From NCBI RefSeq assembly GCF_003112555.1, contig NZ_BEWB01000022.1, positions 1 through 64,000 on the forward strand: a DNA stretch of 64,000 nt, written 5' to 3'. Both the position numbers and the translations under genes were made by a program. This document shows, in pieces, positions 24,392-33,653 of the stretch. The notes beneath the pieces were generated by a model. The model was not told the DNA's origin. It ran no database searches and saw nothing but the letters and a program-made list of their open reading frames with translations. The stretch is from Streptomyces coelicoflavus. GTDB lineage: Bacteria > Actinomycetota > Actinomycetes > Streptomycetales > Streptomycetaceae. How positions within the stretch are numbered: position 1 is the stretch's first letter; each line of letters starts with the position of its first letter.

Positions 24392-26641
24392 ATGACCAAC
24401 CTCACCGACGTCGGCGAGGTCGAACTCGCCATCGGCGGCATGACCTGCGCCTCGTGCGCAGCCCGGATCGAGAAGAAGCTCAACCGCATGGACGGTGTCG
24501 AGGCGACCGTCAACTACGCGACGGAGAAGGCCAAGGTGACCTACAGCGGCAGCATCGCTGTCAGCGATCTGATTGCCACGGTGGAGGCAACCGGTTACAC
24601 CGCCCAGGAGCCGACGCCCGTCGCCGCGGACAGCACCTCAGAGTCCGGAACCGTTGAAGAACCCGACCCACACCGGTCGTTGCGCCAGCGCCTTGTGACC
24701 ACTGTGGTCCTCGCCGTACCGGTGATCGCGATGGCCATGGTGCCGGCATTCCAGTTCGAGTACTGGCAATGGCTCTCCCTGACCCTGACCGCACCCGTGG
24801 TCACCTACGCGGCCTGGCCCTTCCACAAGGCCGCGTGGACCAACGCCAGGCATGGCGCCGCGACGATGGACACACTCATCTCGGTCGGAACGTCCGCGGC
24901 ATTCCTGTGGTCCCTGTGGGCATTGTTCTTCGGCACCGCGGGCACCCCAGGAATGACACACCCCTTCGAGCTGACCATCGGCCGGAGTGACGGTGCCGGG
25001 AACATCTACCTGGAAGCAGCGGCCGGTGTCACCGCCTTCATCCTGGCGGGCCGCTATTTCGAAGCTCGCTCCAAGCGGATGGCCGGCGCCGCGCTCAAGG
25101 CCCTTCTGGAACTCGGAGCCAAGGAAGTCACGGTCGTACGCAACGGCGTCGAATCCACAGTGCCGATTGGGGATTTGCGCACTGGTGACCGCTTCCTCGT
25201 GCGTCCGGGCGAGAAGATCGCCACGGACGGCACGGTGGTCGAGGGATCGTCCGCCGTCGACGCCTCCATGCTGACCGGAGAGTCTGTCCCGGTGGAAGTC
25301 GTCGTCGGCGACAGCGTCGCTGGCGCCACGTTGAACACCAGCGGCCGGCTCGTCGTCGAGGCCACCCGGGTCGGCGCGGACACCCAACTGGCCAGAATGG
25401 CACAGCTCGTCGAGGAGGCGCAGAACGGCAAAGCGGCCGCTCAGCGCTTGGCCGACCGCATCTCGGCCGTCTTCGTTCCAGTCGTGATCACCCTCGCGAC
25501 CGGCACGTTCGGCTTCTGGCTCGGCAACGACGCAGGCCTGTCGGCGGCGTTCACCGCCGGGGTCGCCGTACTCATCATCGCCTGCCCCTGCGCCCTGGGT
25601 CTGGCCACCCCTACGGCTCTGATGGTCGGCACTGGCCGCGGCGCCCAGGTGGGAATTCTCATCAAGGGCCCAGAGGTCCTGGAGACGGCCCGTAAGGTCG
25701 ACACGGTCGTCCTCGACAAGACTGGCACGGTCACAACCGGACAGATGACGCTGGTCGCCGTACGGACCGGAGTGGACGAGAACGAGGCCGACGCTCTGCG
25801 TCTCGCGGGCGCACTGGAGAACGCCTCAGAGCATCCGATCGCCCGCGCCGTGGCGGAAGGCGCGGCGCGGAAGGTCGGCACGCTCCCCGTTCCCGAGGAC
25901 TTCACCAACGTGGCGGGACTCGGGGTCCAAGGCATCGTCGAGGGACATGCGGTGCTCGTGGGCCGCGGGCGGCTTCTGGACGAGTGGGAGATCCGTCTGC
26001 CGGTCGAGCTGGAGCGAGCCAAGGAAGCGGCGGAGGCCGCCGGTCGGACTGCGATCCTGGTGGCGTGGGACGGGGCGGCGCGAGCCGTGCTGGAAGTGGC
26101 CGACGCCATCAAGGAGACCAGTCCCGAAGCCGTCCGCCGCCTGCGCGTGCTCGGTCTCACCCCGATCCTGCTCACCGGGGACAATAGGACAGTGGCCGAC
26201 ACCGTCGCGGCGGAGGTCGGGATCACCGAGGTGATCGCCGAGGTGATGCCCGAGGACAAGGCGGACGTGGTCAAGCGGCTGCAAAGCGAGGGCCGCAGTG
26301 TCGCCATGGTCGGCGACGGCATCAACGACGCGGCCGCGCTCGCGCAAGCCGACCTGGGCCTGGCCATGGGAACCGGAACGGACGCGGCCATCGAGGCCAG
26401 CGATCTCACGCTCGTACGCGGTGACCTGCGCACGGCGGCGGATGCCATCCGGCTCTCCCGCAAGACCCTCGGGACCATCCACTCGAACCTCTTCTGGGCC
26501 TTCCTGTACAACGTGACGGCCCTACCTTTGGCTGCGGCGGGCCTGCTCAATCCCATGATCGCCGGAGCCGCGATGGCCTTCTCGTCGGTATCGGTGGTCG
26601 GCAACTCGCTCCGCCTGCGCCGTTTTTCCGCCCAGTCCTAA
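24392..26641 (+). CDS. copA: Cu(I)-exporting P1B-type ATPase
   Basis: A 749-residue copper pump. One N-terminal heavy-metal domain carries MTCASC (Cys19, Cys22). Eight membrane helices include the CPC ion-site motif (Cys398-Pro-Cys400). The phosphorylated Asp is in DKTGT (442-446). The nucleotide domain has SEHPIARAV, and the hinge GDGINDAAAL is present. ATP hydrolysis drives Cu(I) out of the cytoplasm. The ATG at 24392 is preferred over a GTG one codon earlier, given GAGGAG nearby. It is regulated with copZ through CsoR-like sites. Confidence 0.95.
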   Translation: MTNLTDVGEVELAIGGMTCASCAARIEKKLNRMDGVEATVNYATEKAKVTYSGSIAVSDLIATVEATGYTAQEPTPVAADSTSESGTVEEPDPHRSLRQRLVTTVVLAVPVIAMAMVPAFQFEYWQWLSLTLTAPVVTYAAWPFHKAAWTNARHGAATMDTLISVGTSAAFLWSLWALFFGTAGTPGMTHPFELTIGRSDGAGNIYLEAAAGVTAFILAGRYFEARSKRMAGAALKALLELGAKEVTVVRNGVESTVPIGDLRTGDRFLVRPGEKIATDGTVVEGSSAVDASMLTGESVPVEVVVGDSVAGATLNTSGRLVVEATRVGADTQLARMAQLVEEAQNGKAAAQRLADRISAVFVPVVITLATGTFGFWLGNDAGLSAAFTAGVAVLIIACPCALGLATPTALMVGTGRGAQVGILIKGPEVLETARKVDTVVLDKTGTVTTGQMTLVAVRTGVDENEADALRLAGALENASEHPIARAVAEGAARKVGTLPVPEDFTNVAGLGVQGIVEGHAVLVGRGRLLDEWEIRLPVELERAKEAAEAAGRTAILVAWDGAARAVLEVADAIKETSPEAVRRLRVLGLTPILLTGDNRTVADTVAAEVGITEVIAEVMPEDKADVVKRLQSEGRSVAMVGDGINDAAALAQADLGLAMGTGTDAAIEASDLTLVRGDLRTAADAIRLSRKTLGTIHSNLFWAFLYNVTALPLAAAGLLNPMIAGAAMAFSSVSVVGNSLRLRRFSAQS

Positions 26642-26677
26642 GGGGGTCGGACGCAGATCGTGCGCATCGCCGATGTC

Positions 26678-26704
26678 TTCCGCCACCGTGAGACGGTGGC
26701 GGAA
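26678..26704. terminator. hairpin terminator after copA
   Basis: TTCCGCCACCGT (26678-26689) pairs perfectly with ACGGTGGCGGAA (26693-26704) around a GAG loop, 37 bases after the copA stop. Confidence 0.8.
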
Positions 26705-26850
26705 TCTGCGCCCAACTTGATCTGCAACGGCCGGTGTCGTGCCTCGAAGTTGATCACTCGGTTTGTATAACCGCCGTACGCCAAGGCGGCCTTCGTCTGA
26801 ACATGTGCTCCGACCAAGGAACACACATCTTCAGCACGAAGGCCGTGAGG

Positions 26851-28341
26851 ATGAGTCCGTCGCATCGCGATGCCCGACAAAAGGCATTGGCTGAACTTTC
26901 ATGATTCCGGGGCGAGTTCTACTCCTGCCTCACCGCTCGTTCGGATACGTTGTTCGAGCTGGCTGACGCTGTTCTGTGCGGCGACGGGCCAGTGAGATCG
27001 CTGGCCGAGCTGTCGCTGGCCGGCGAGCACCGCCGCGGTCATGGCGGGCTATACGCCGCCGGCGCCGGTGGCCGGGTCGATACCGGCCGGCTGCGGCGGG
27101 CCCTGGCCGCGGTGCCATTGCCGCGGGCCGCCGACGGCCGACTGGTCCTGGCCATCGACATCACCTGCTGGCTACGCCCCGACGTGCACACCTCACCGCA
27201 GCGGATCCCGTGTCACACCTACGGCCGGGGAAAAGACCAGCACATCCCTGTCCCCGGCTGGCCGTACTCGATCATCTGCGCGCTCGAGCCGGTCGCAGTT
27301 CCTGGGCCGCCCCTTTGGACGTGCTTCGCCTGGCCCTCGGGGACGACACGGCCACCGTCACCGCCCGACAGCTGCGGGACCTGCTCAACCGACTGATCAC
27401 CGCCGGGCAATGGCAAGAGGGCGACCGCGACGTCCCCGTCATCGCGGACGCCGGATACGACGCATTCCGCCTTGCGTTCCTCCTCAAAGACCTGCCGGTC
27501 GAAATGCTCGCCCGGATGCACTCGGACCGGGTGCTGCTCCGGGCTCTCCCACCCCGCCAGCCACACACGATGGGCCGCCCACCCCGGCACGGCGGCTAAT
27601 TCGTCTTCGGCCAGCCCGACACCTGGGGCGTCCCGGACACCGAAACCGTCACCGACACACGCCTTTACGGCACCGCCAAGGCCCGCTCCTGGGACCGGCT
27701 GCACCCCAGGCTCACCCACCGCTCCTCCTGGGCCACCACCGACGGCACCCTCCCGGTCGTCGAAGGCACGGTGCTCCGCCTCGACATCGACCACCTGCCC
27801 AACGGAGCAACACCGAAGCCGGTCTGGCCGTGGTGGTCAGGCACCGACGCCCCCCGGCAGACGCCGATCGTCTCTGGCAGGCTTACCTGCGACGCTTCGA
27901 CATCGAGCACACCTTCCGCCTGTTCAAACAGACCCTCGGCTGGACCTCCCCAAATATCCGCACTCCCCGAAGCCGCCGACCGCCGGACCTGGCTCATCCT
28001 CGCCGCCTACACCCAACACCGCCTCGCCCGCACACTCGCAGCCGAGCCGGACCGGCGCCGCCCCTGGGAAAACCCCAGCTCTCCAGACCGGCTCGCTCCC
28101 GCCCGCGTCCGGCCGCGACTTCCGGCACATCCGCCCACAGACCGCCTGCCCGCCCAGAGCACCAAAACCCACCCGCCCCGGCCCCGGACCGACCACCGGG
28201 CCGAAAGAACACCCATCCCGCACCGCGCCACGACTGCACACACCCAAGAAGACACAGCCAGCAGAACGACAAAAGAATGAAGTCAACCAGCCCAAAGCCC
28301 CGCCGCACAGGTTCAAGATCAAGCTAAGGGCTGTGCTGTAA
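26851..28341 (+). pseudogene. DDE transposase relic with several stops and frameshifts
   Basis: Successive frames encode one transposase: MSPSHRDARQKALAELS then a TGA, FRGEFYSCLTARSDTLFELA, LAIDITCWLRPDVHTSP, a one-base deletion near 27291, VIADAGYDAFRLAFLLKD, a TAA at 27598, then GQPDTWGVPDTETVTDTRLY, RRFDIEHTFRLFKQTLGW in another frame, and a tail ending FKIKLRAVL. The D (AIDITCW), D (IADAGYD) and E (IEHTFRLFKQ) positions fit an IS4/IS701-like DDE enzyme. I recall this as the group catalogued NF041680 but cannot confirm it. At least five disabling changes make it non-functional. It lies between the copA terminator and a HAD gene. Terminal repeats were not found. Confidence 0.87.
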
Positions 28342-28668
28342 ATGATGTAGGGCATGCCGATTGGCCAGCGGCGCTGCCACGCACCCTCTGAAGATGAGGC
28401 GATGGAGGCTAGCGAGGCCGAGCATGGGGTGGTGAACGCCCTTGTCCTTGAGGCGGCCATCGGGCGGAGGATCATCCAGATCTTCATACGCGGAGGTACG
28501 CCCGACGCGGGCGCGGCTCTTGCGGTGGGAGGCGTGAGTCGGGCGGAACCGGCGAGGCAGCCGCGGCCCTGCCGAGATTGATCATCTGGGCCCTCCGCAG
28601 CCGCTTCTCGAGATCCCGGCATCGGCCTGGGCCTTCCTGCTGCTCAGCCTGGGACGGGGCTGCTTTCT
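28342..28668. other. 327 bases without a supportable gene
   Basis: This lies between the transposase relic and the HAD hydrolase stop. Frames are open but show no domain. It may hold the right end of the dead insertion sequence, although I could not match an inverted repeat. Confidence 0.35.
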
Positions 28669-29337
28669 TCATCCCCGGAACGCGCCGAGCACCAGCGCAA
28701 CATCGGCCAGACCGTCGAGCACGGACTCGGCACCCGCATCCTTCAGTTCGGCCACCGAGGCCTTGCCGGTGGCGACCGCGATCGTCCGAACGCCAGCTGC
28801 ACGCCCGCCCGCCACATCCGCTCGGGTATCCCCGAAGAACACGGCCTTTGGCCCAGTGACGTCCGCCCGTTGAAGAGCGATGCGCAGCAGTTCAGGGCGC
28901 TCCTCTCCGTCCTCCCCGAAGGCGCCCTCCTCAAGCCGAAGGTACGAATCCAGACCGAACGTAGCCAACTTCACCTCGGCCGCAAGCCGAACGTTGCCGG
29001 TCACAACTGACTGCCGCAAGCCCCGCTCATCGAGTGCGGCAAGAAGCGTGGCGGCACCTGGCAGTGCGTGGCCACGCTCGCGCAGGTCGGCTGCGCGCCG
29101 AACGTGCACCGTGCCAAGCGCGTCAGCGAACCGGGTGAACAGCTCCTCGTCGTAGTCGAGACCGTGGAGCCGGGCGGTCTCCCGCAGGATCACACGCTCC
29201 GTCGAGCCCGTGACCGACGCCTGCTCGCGCATCGCACATCCTGTCACCTGCTCGAATGCGTCGGCCCACAGCTCGCGGCCCAGCCCGCCTGTGGCCATGA
29301 GCGTGTGATCGATGTCCCACAGCACCAGTTCCGGCAC
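28669..29337 (-). CDS. HAD-family phosphatase-like hydrolase
   Basis: A 222-residue haloacid dehalogenase superfamily protein. Motif I is WDIDHTLM (nucleophile Asp8, acid Asp10), motif II VVTGN, motif III involves the Lys in GPKAVFFGD, and motif IV is GDTRADVAG. The helical cap (about 15-85) fits phosphoglycolate-phosphatase-like subfamily I. It probably hydrolyses a small phosphorylated metabolite; the substrate is unknown. It is divergent from the XRE regulator at 29419, with an 81-base shared promoter region. Confidence 0.9.
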   Translation of the reverse strand: MPELVLWDIDHTLMATGGLGRELWADAFEQVTGCAMREQASVTGSTERVILRETARLHGLDYDEELFTRFADALGTVHVRRAADLRERGHALPGAATLLAALDERGLRQSVVTGNVRLAAEVKLATFGLDSYLRLEEGAFGEDGEERPELLRIALQRADVTGPKAVFFGDTRADVAGGRAAGVRTIAVATGKASVAELKDAGAESVLDGLADVALVLGAFRG

Positions 29338-29418
29338 CGGCAGCTCCCTTCTCCAGAACAGCAGGGTCCCCGTGCATCCCGCACCCTACGCTCGGAAGAA
29401 GCATCGAGGAGCGGACAC

Positions 29419-30621
29419 ATGGTGGCAGCAGACCTCCCCATCGGGGACCGCATCAGGCATTACCGCGGCGGGCGTAGGCAGGACGCCGTCGCTGGGCTGG
29501 TCGGTATCAGTCCGGACTATCTGTCGCAGATCGAGCGCGGACTGAAGGTTCCGTCGGTGCCCATGTTGTACGCCCTTGCCCAGGAGTTGGGGGTGCCAGC
29601 CGCAGCGCTGCTGTCCGAGCAAGCGCCCGTGGAAGCTGAGTCGACAGATACGGCGGAGGCCGCGGTCGGTCGTGCTTTCCTCGGGTATGGTCCGCCCCGC
29701 AGTACCGCCCCGGTTCCGGCGGCTGTACTACGGGACCGTGTGGAGGTCGCCTGGCAGTCCTGGCAGACGAGCGGCACCCGTTTCACGGAGGCTGCCGAGA
29801 CGCTGCCCGACCTGGTTGGCGATGTCGAGCATGCCGTCCGGGCCGCCCGCGCCGGTAACGACCCGGCCGAACGGCGAGCCGTGCTGCGGGCAGCGGCCGA
29901 CCTCTACTGTCTGCTCCGGTCGTACTTACGACGCACCGGCCGCGTGGACTTGGCCACCATCGCGGCCGACCGAGCCCAGCGCGCTGCTGAGGACGCCGAC
30001 GATCCTTTGCGCATCGCCGCCGCCCAATGGAATCTAGGCCACGTCCTGCTCGCTGCCGGCCAGCCAGCAGAGGCGGAGGAGCTTGCGCTCTGCGCGGCCG
30101 AGCAGGTCGCCGCGACAACGATGCCCGAGGCCGAGCGAGTGGCGATGGGCGGCGCCCTACAGCTCGTCGCCGTGGTCGGCGCCGCACGCCGCCGCCGGTG
30201 GTGGGAAGCACGCGAGCGGCTAAGGCAATACGCTGCACCTGCAGCCCGCCGGGTGCCCGATGAGAGCAACGTGGCCTGGACCGTCTTCGGCCCGACCAAT
30301 GTGGCGTTGCACTCCTTGTCCATCGACATGGAGGCGGGCGAGACCGGTGAAGCCCTACACACAGCGGACGCCATCGACAGCGACGGACTTCCGTCTGTAG
30401 AGCGGGAGTTCACGTTCGGCCTGGAGGTCGCTGCCTGCCACTCTCAACGCCGCGACGACGCAGCCACGCTGCTGACCCTGCGGGAGCTGGAGACACTCGC
30501 GCCCGAGGATCTCGCGCGCAACCCCCTCGCCCGCCAACTAGTGCTCACGGTCATCCGTAGGGCGCGGGCCATGCAAGCCCGGCAGGCAGAGAAAATGGCC
30601 GAACGGATCGGACTGGTGTGA
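29419..30621 (+). CDS. XRE-family regulator with TPR-like C-terminal domain
   Basis: A 400-residue protein. An N-terminal helix-turn-helix (about 8-65: IGDRIRHYRGGRRQDAVAGL, then ISPDYLSQIERGLKVPS) is joined to a helical repeat region. Such proteins in Streptomyces control development or secondary metabolism, often sensing a peptide or ligand through the repeats. The ATG at 29419 has GAGGAGCGG upstream. The much longer open frame before this start is antisense to the HAD gene. A hairpin terminator follows. Confidence 0.85.
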   Translation: MVAADLPIGDRIRHYRGGRRQDAVAGLVGISPDYLSQIERGLKVPSVPMLYALAQELGVPAAALLSEQAPVEAESTDTAEAAVGRAFLGYGPPRSTAPVPAAVLRDRVEVAWQSWQTSGTRFTEAAETLPDLVGDVEHAVRAARAGNDPAERRAVLRAAADLYCLLRSYLRRTGRVDLATIAADRAQRAAEDADDPLRIAAAQWNLGHVLLAAGQPAEAEELALCAAEQVAATTMPEAERVAMGGALQLVAVVGAARRRRWWEARERLRQYAAPAARRVPDESNVAWTVFGPTNVALHSLSIDMEAGETGEALHTADAIDSDGLPSVEREFTFGLEVAACHSQRRDDAATLLTLRELETLAPEDLARNPLARQLVLTVIRRARAMQARQAEKMAERIGLV

Positions 30622-30635
30622 GCGAGCCGCTGGGT

Positions 30636-30658
30636 CACCCGAGCTGACAGCTCGGGTG
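30636..30658. terminator. hairpin terminator after XRE gene
   Basis: CACCCGAGCT (30636-30645) pairs perfectly with AGCTCGGGTG (30649-30658) around a GAC loop, 14 bases after the XRE stop. Confidence 0.75.
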
Positions 30659-30800
30659 TGATCGCACCCTGTTCCCTACGGTCGTCGGTGTGAGACGGAT
30701 CACCGCGACTGGGGAGGCCAGGGACATGCCTAGCGAACCCGCGAGCACGCTGTTGACAACGGCTACCGTGCGGATGCGCGAGGTATCGCGGCAAGCCTGT

Positions 30801-31283
30801 CTACGGGCGCTTCGACGCGTCACACCAGTAGCTTGCGAGCATCTCGCCCGGCCAGGCCGGTTGCCGGACGGCTCCTCGGGGGCCCATCTCCTGAAAGTAC
30901 GGGGCCAGGTCCACGACCGGCGTCCCGTCGACCGCGTCGAGATCGGTCACCAGGAGGTCGCGGCCTTTCACGCTGAGCAGCTTCGGGTAGCTGACGGCCA
31001 ACTGGTTGGGCCGTCGGTGATTCCGGTGAACGAACGTTCCGGTCGCCGGCCACTGCGGGTTGCCTCGGGGGCTGCGGGCGTGGAGTTGCACATCCTCGGG
31101 TTGTGCAAGGTGGAAGCGCCACGTCACCGTCAAGTGGGAGAACGCCTCGATGCCCTGCAGCGTTTCGAGTGGGAAGGCGTCATTCAGTCGAATGATCGAT
31201 TCCGCCCCGCCCTGGTAATCGTCTTGGACGCGGGTGTGGCCTCCGACGACCGTTGCGATCGATTCAACCTCGTACGTTGCCAT
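30801..31283 (-). CDS. TrmO/TsaA-like (UPF0066) SAM-binding domain protein
   Basis: A 160-residue protein resembling the TrmO beta-barrel methyltransferase fold, with RVQDDYQGGAESIIRLND, LQGIEAFSHLTVTWRFH and VVDLAPYFQEMGPRG. TrmO methylates N6-threonylcarbamoyladenosine in tRNA using SAM. The usual Arg-rich substrate motif (RSPxRPNPI) is replaced by HARSPRGNPQWPATGTFVHR, so activity on tRNA is uncertain. It may be a paralogue with a different substrate. It is transcribed leftward, downstream of the XRE-TPR gene at 31356-32744. Confidence 0.75.
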   Translation of the reverse strand: MATYEVESIATVVGGHTRVQDDYQGGAESIIRLNDAFPLETLQGIEAFSHLTVTWRFHLAQPEDVQLHARSPRGNPQWPATGTFVHRNHRRPNQLAVSYPKLLSVKGRDLLVTDLDAVDGTPVVDLAPYFQEMGPRGAVRQPAWPGEMLASYWCDASKRP

Positions 31284-31355
31284 CGGCGCTCGTTCCTCTC
31301 CCCTGGAGTCGCGTGTACAGCAGCCACCAGCCGCAGCCGCGGACCTGCCCTGTGG

Positions 31356-32744
31356 TCAGCCTATGGCGCGCAGCATCTCCCGCGCCCGGCGGTCCAGTGC
31401 GGCCACGTGACGGCCCCCACGTTGCCTCACGGGCGACAGGTCGCTCTGCATACGGAGGATGATGTCGCGGGCGCGGCCGGACTGGACGCCGGCCATGGCG
31501 TCGAGGGCTTGTGCCCAGGTGCCGCATGCCTCGTCGAGACGTCCTTGCTGGACCTGGACGGCGCCCAGGTAGCCGAGGGTCACGCTGTGGGTGCGGGCGT
31601 ATTGCTGTCGGCGGCGGGTGGCGACGCTGCGCTGGAAGTGGAGTTCCGCGTCGAAGGGGTTGCCCAGGTCGCGCAGAGCGCAGGCGGTCTCGTGGGCGAG
31701 GGAGGCTTCCTGGAAGAAGCCCACACGCTCGGGGGCATCCTCGTTGTCGGCTCGGGCGAGATCCCGCTCCGCCCGGCTGATGGCCGCGAGGGTGCCGGGG
31801 CGGTCGCCGTCGGCGGCCAGGGCGCGGGCGTGGACGATGGAGAGCAGGGCCTTCTCGCGCGAGCTGGCTTGGCCGTAGTGGGTGTGGGCCATGGAGGCGT
31901 CGGCCAGGTCGAGGGCCCTGCGTGGGTGCCCGAGGTCGACTGCCTGGTGGGCGAGGGCGCGCAGGATGTGGCCGCCCAGCGGTCCGTCTGCGGCTTCGGC
32001 CGCGATGCGTGCGGCGAGGGTGAGGTAGCGCTGGGCGGTGCGGTGCTCCGAGGCGTCGAACGCCATCCAGCCTGCGATGTAGGTCATCTCTGCCACGGCC
32101 GAGTATGTGTCCCGGCGGTGCCGTTCCGTTCGGAATCTGCTGCCCAGCAGTGGCACCGCTTCGTCGCGGAGGTGGCCTGCCAGGGCCGAGCGCCCCGAGG
32201 CTCCACCACGCTGCTGGTCCCGCGCCGAGTAGAAGGCTGTCAGGTTGCGGACGTCGCTGATGTCGGCCTGCGTTACCAGTCGTGGGGAGACCGCTGGGCG
32301 CGATGCTGCCGCGGCTGGGGCGGTTGTCCACCACGTGCTCTCGGGCAGTGTGAGGCCGGCGGCCGAGTACGCGGCGGTTGCCAGCAGCTTGCGTCGGTGC
32401 ATGTCCAGGTCGTCGCTTCCCAGCTCGGCGAGCACGGTCAGAGGGTCGACGCTCCAGTCGGAACTGCTGTCGGGCGAGCCTGTCGGTCCGTCTTCCAGCC
32501 CGAGGTCAGCGAGGGTGAGGCGGCGGCTGAGCCTGCGGGACAGCGTCTCACGCAGGATATGGGGCGCTCGTCCGCTGGGCTTGGTGCCCTGGACCCACAT
32601 GGCGATGTGCGAGCGGGAGACGGCCTCCAACTCGCGTGCACCGCTCTCCGCGGCGACACGAGCGATGGCGGCGGCTGCTTGGGGCTGGGACCAGCCCGCT
32701 TCGCGCAAGAGTGCGGCGAGGGCGATGTTTCGCTCACGGGCCAT
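31356..32744 (-). CDS. large XRE/TPR transcriptional regulator
   Basis: A 462-residue protein. An N-terminal helix-turn-helix (ERNIALAALLREAGWSQPQA, AIAR) with the segment SRSHIAMWVQGTKPSGRAPH is followed by DMHRRKLLATAAYSAAGLTLP, a hydrophobic patch often mistaken for a Tat signal. A long TPR-like helical region runs to the end. This architecture is widespread in Streptomyces, usually as pathway or developmental regulators. The ATG at 32744 follows GAGGGG; the upstream extension is open but lacks a binding site. It is divergent from the DUF6415 gene. Confidence 0.83.
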   Translation of the reverse strand: MARERNIALAALLREAGWSQPQAAAAIARVAAESGARELEAVSRSHIAMWVQGTKPSGRAPHILRETLSRRLSRRLTLADLGLEDGPTGSPDSSSDWSVDPLTVLAELGSDDLDMHRRKLLATAAYSAAGLTLPESTWWTTAPAAAASRPAVSPRLVTQADISDVRNLTAFYSARDQQRGGASGRSALAGHLRDEAVPLLGSRFRTERHRRDTYSAVAEMTYIAGWMAFDASEHRTAQRYLTLAARIAAEAADGPLGGHILRALAHQAVDLGHPRRALDLADASMAHTHYGQASSREKALLSIVHARALAADGDRPGTLAAISRAERDLARADNEDAPERVGFFQEASLAHETACALRDLGNPFDAELHFQRSVATRRRQQYARTHSVTLGYLGAVQVQQGRLDEACGTWAQALDAMAGVQSGRARDIILRMQSDLSPVRQRGGRHVAALDRRAREMLRAIG

Positions 32745-32933
32745 GGGGTGCCCCTCGGGTCCGAAATGATCTTTGACGCCTTTGACGGCCTTGCGGGCCG
32801 CGCAGGCATACCCCTCAGCGGGGATTCGCGGTTCGCTCAACGTAGCGGCCGGATCACTCACCTTGCACGCCGACCGACTGCGGTGCACGGCGTTTCTCAC
32901 CCAACTTGGCTTGATCTACATAGGAGTTGTGTC

Positions 32934-33419
32934 ATGCGTCTCTCGCTGGTCCCTCGCCGGGCGTTGTGCCAACGCAGTGGTCAGGACCGGAGCCTCAGTG
33001 ATCCGGGTGCCGGGCGTGACCAAGCGGTGTCCGCGACGGAGACGGTGACGCTCGTGCTGGGCGAGGACTCGCCAGTGCCCGAGACCGCCGCCGATGTGGA
33101 GAACCTCGTCCTGCGGCTGCGAGGGCACGTCAACCAGCTCGGATTCCTGATGCCTTCGCAAGAGCCGGTTTTGCTCCGTGCGCAGCAACTCTGCTCGGTC
33201 GGGCTCCCGGAGGGCTATCTGCCCAGCCGGGTGCACCTCGTCAGACTCGCCGAGGCAACGCAGGAACTCATCGCGAAGATCCGGCTGGACGACGTCGGAG
33301 CGAGTCGACCGGCACGGAGGTTGGCTCGATGGACACCGCAGATCAACGTGCTGCGCGGTGCGGTCTTCGCCGTCGCCCTCACCTGCCTGGTGTGGGCCGC
33401 TTCGGTGCCCCGGACATGA
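32934..33419 (+). CDS. DUF6415 family protein
   Basis: A 161-residue protein with the string ETAADVENLVLRLRGHVNQL followed by a helical region and one C-terminal membrane helix (INVLRGAVFAVALTCLVWAA). DUF6415 is annotated in Streptomyces as associated with natural product clusters; no activity is known. The ATG at 32934 follows TAGGAG. The stop overlaps the next small gene by ATGA. It is divergent from the XRE/TPR regulator, which may control it. Confidence 0.75.
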   Translation: MRLSLVPRRALCQRSGQDRSLSDPGAGRDQAVSATETVTLVLGEDSPVPETAADVENLVLRLRGHVNQLGFLMPSQEPVLLRAQQLCSVGLPEGYLPSRVHLVRLAEATQELIAKIRLDDVGASRPARRLARWTPQINVLRGAVFAVALTCLVWAASVPRT

Positions 33420-33559
33420 CCCTCACCGGAGCGCTCCTCATCGGACTGATCCTCGTCCCGATGGCGTGGCTGGTGTGCCGAGGCCCTCGTGCGACTGGCC
33501 TCGATCCCGCAGACAGGGCCTCCACGCCACCTCCGAGCGAGCCTGCGTCCCCGCGGTGA
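33416..33559 (+). CDS. 47-residue membrane peptide coupled to DUF6415
   Basis: The ATG at 33416 overlaps the DUF6415 stop (ATGA). The product has one hydrophobic helix (TLTGALLIGLILVPMAWLV) and a short Pro/Ser-rich tail. The tight coupling supports translation. No family was recognised; it may partner the membrane helix of the DUF6415 protein. Confidence 0.5.
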   Translation: MTLTGALLIGLILVPMAWLVCRGPRATGLDPADRASTPPPSEPASPR

Positions 33560-33653
33560 CCGCTGACTCCTTGACTCCCGGCCTGTCCCCGGCCGCTTCG
33601 GCGGCCCCTATAACACCCCCAGACCAGCGGGGCTTAACGGAGATCCACACAAG

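Noticed and set aside
30690..33415. A 2.7-kb forward frame running from the TrmO-like gene into DUF6415
   Set aside because: Most is antisense to the TrmO-like and XRE/TPR genes; only the last 161 codons from 32934 match a family and have a ribosome binding site.
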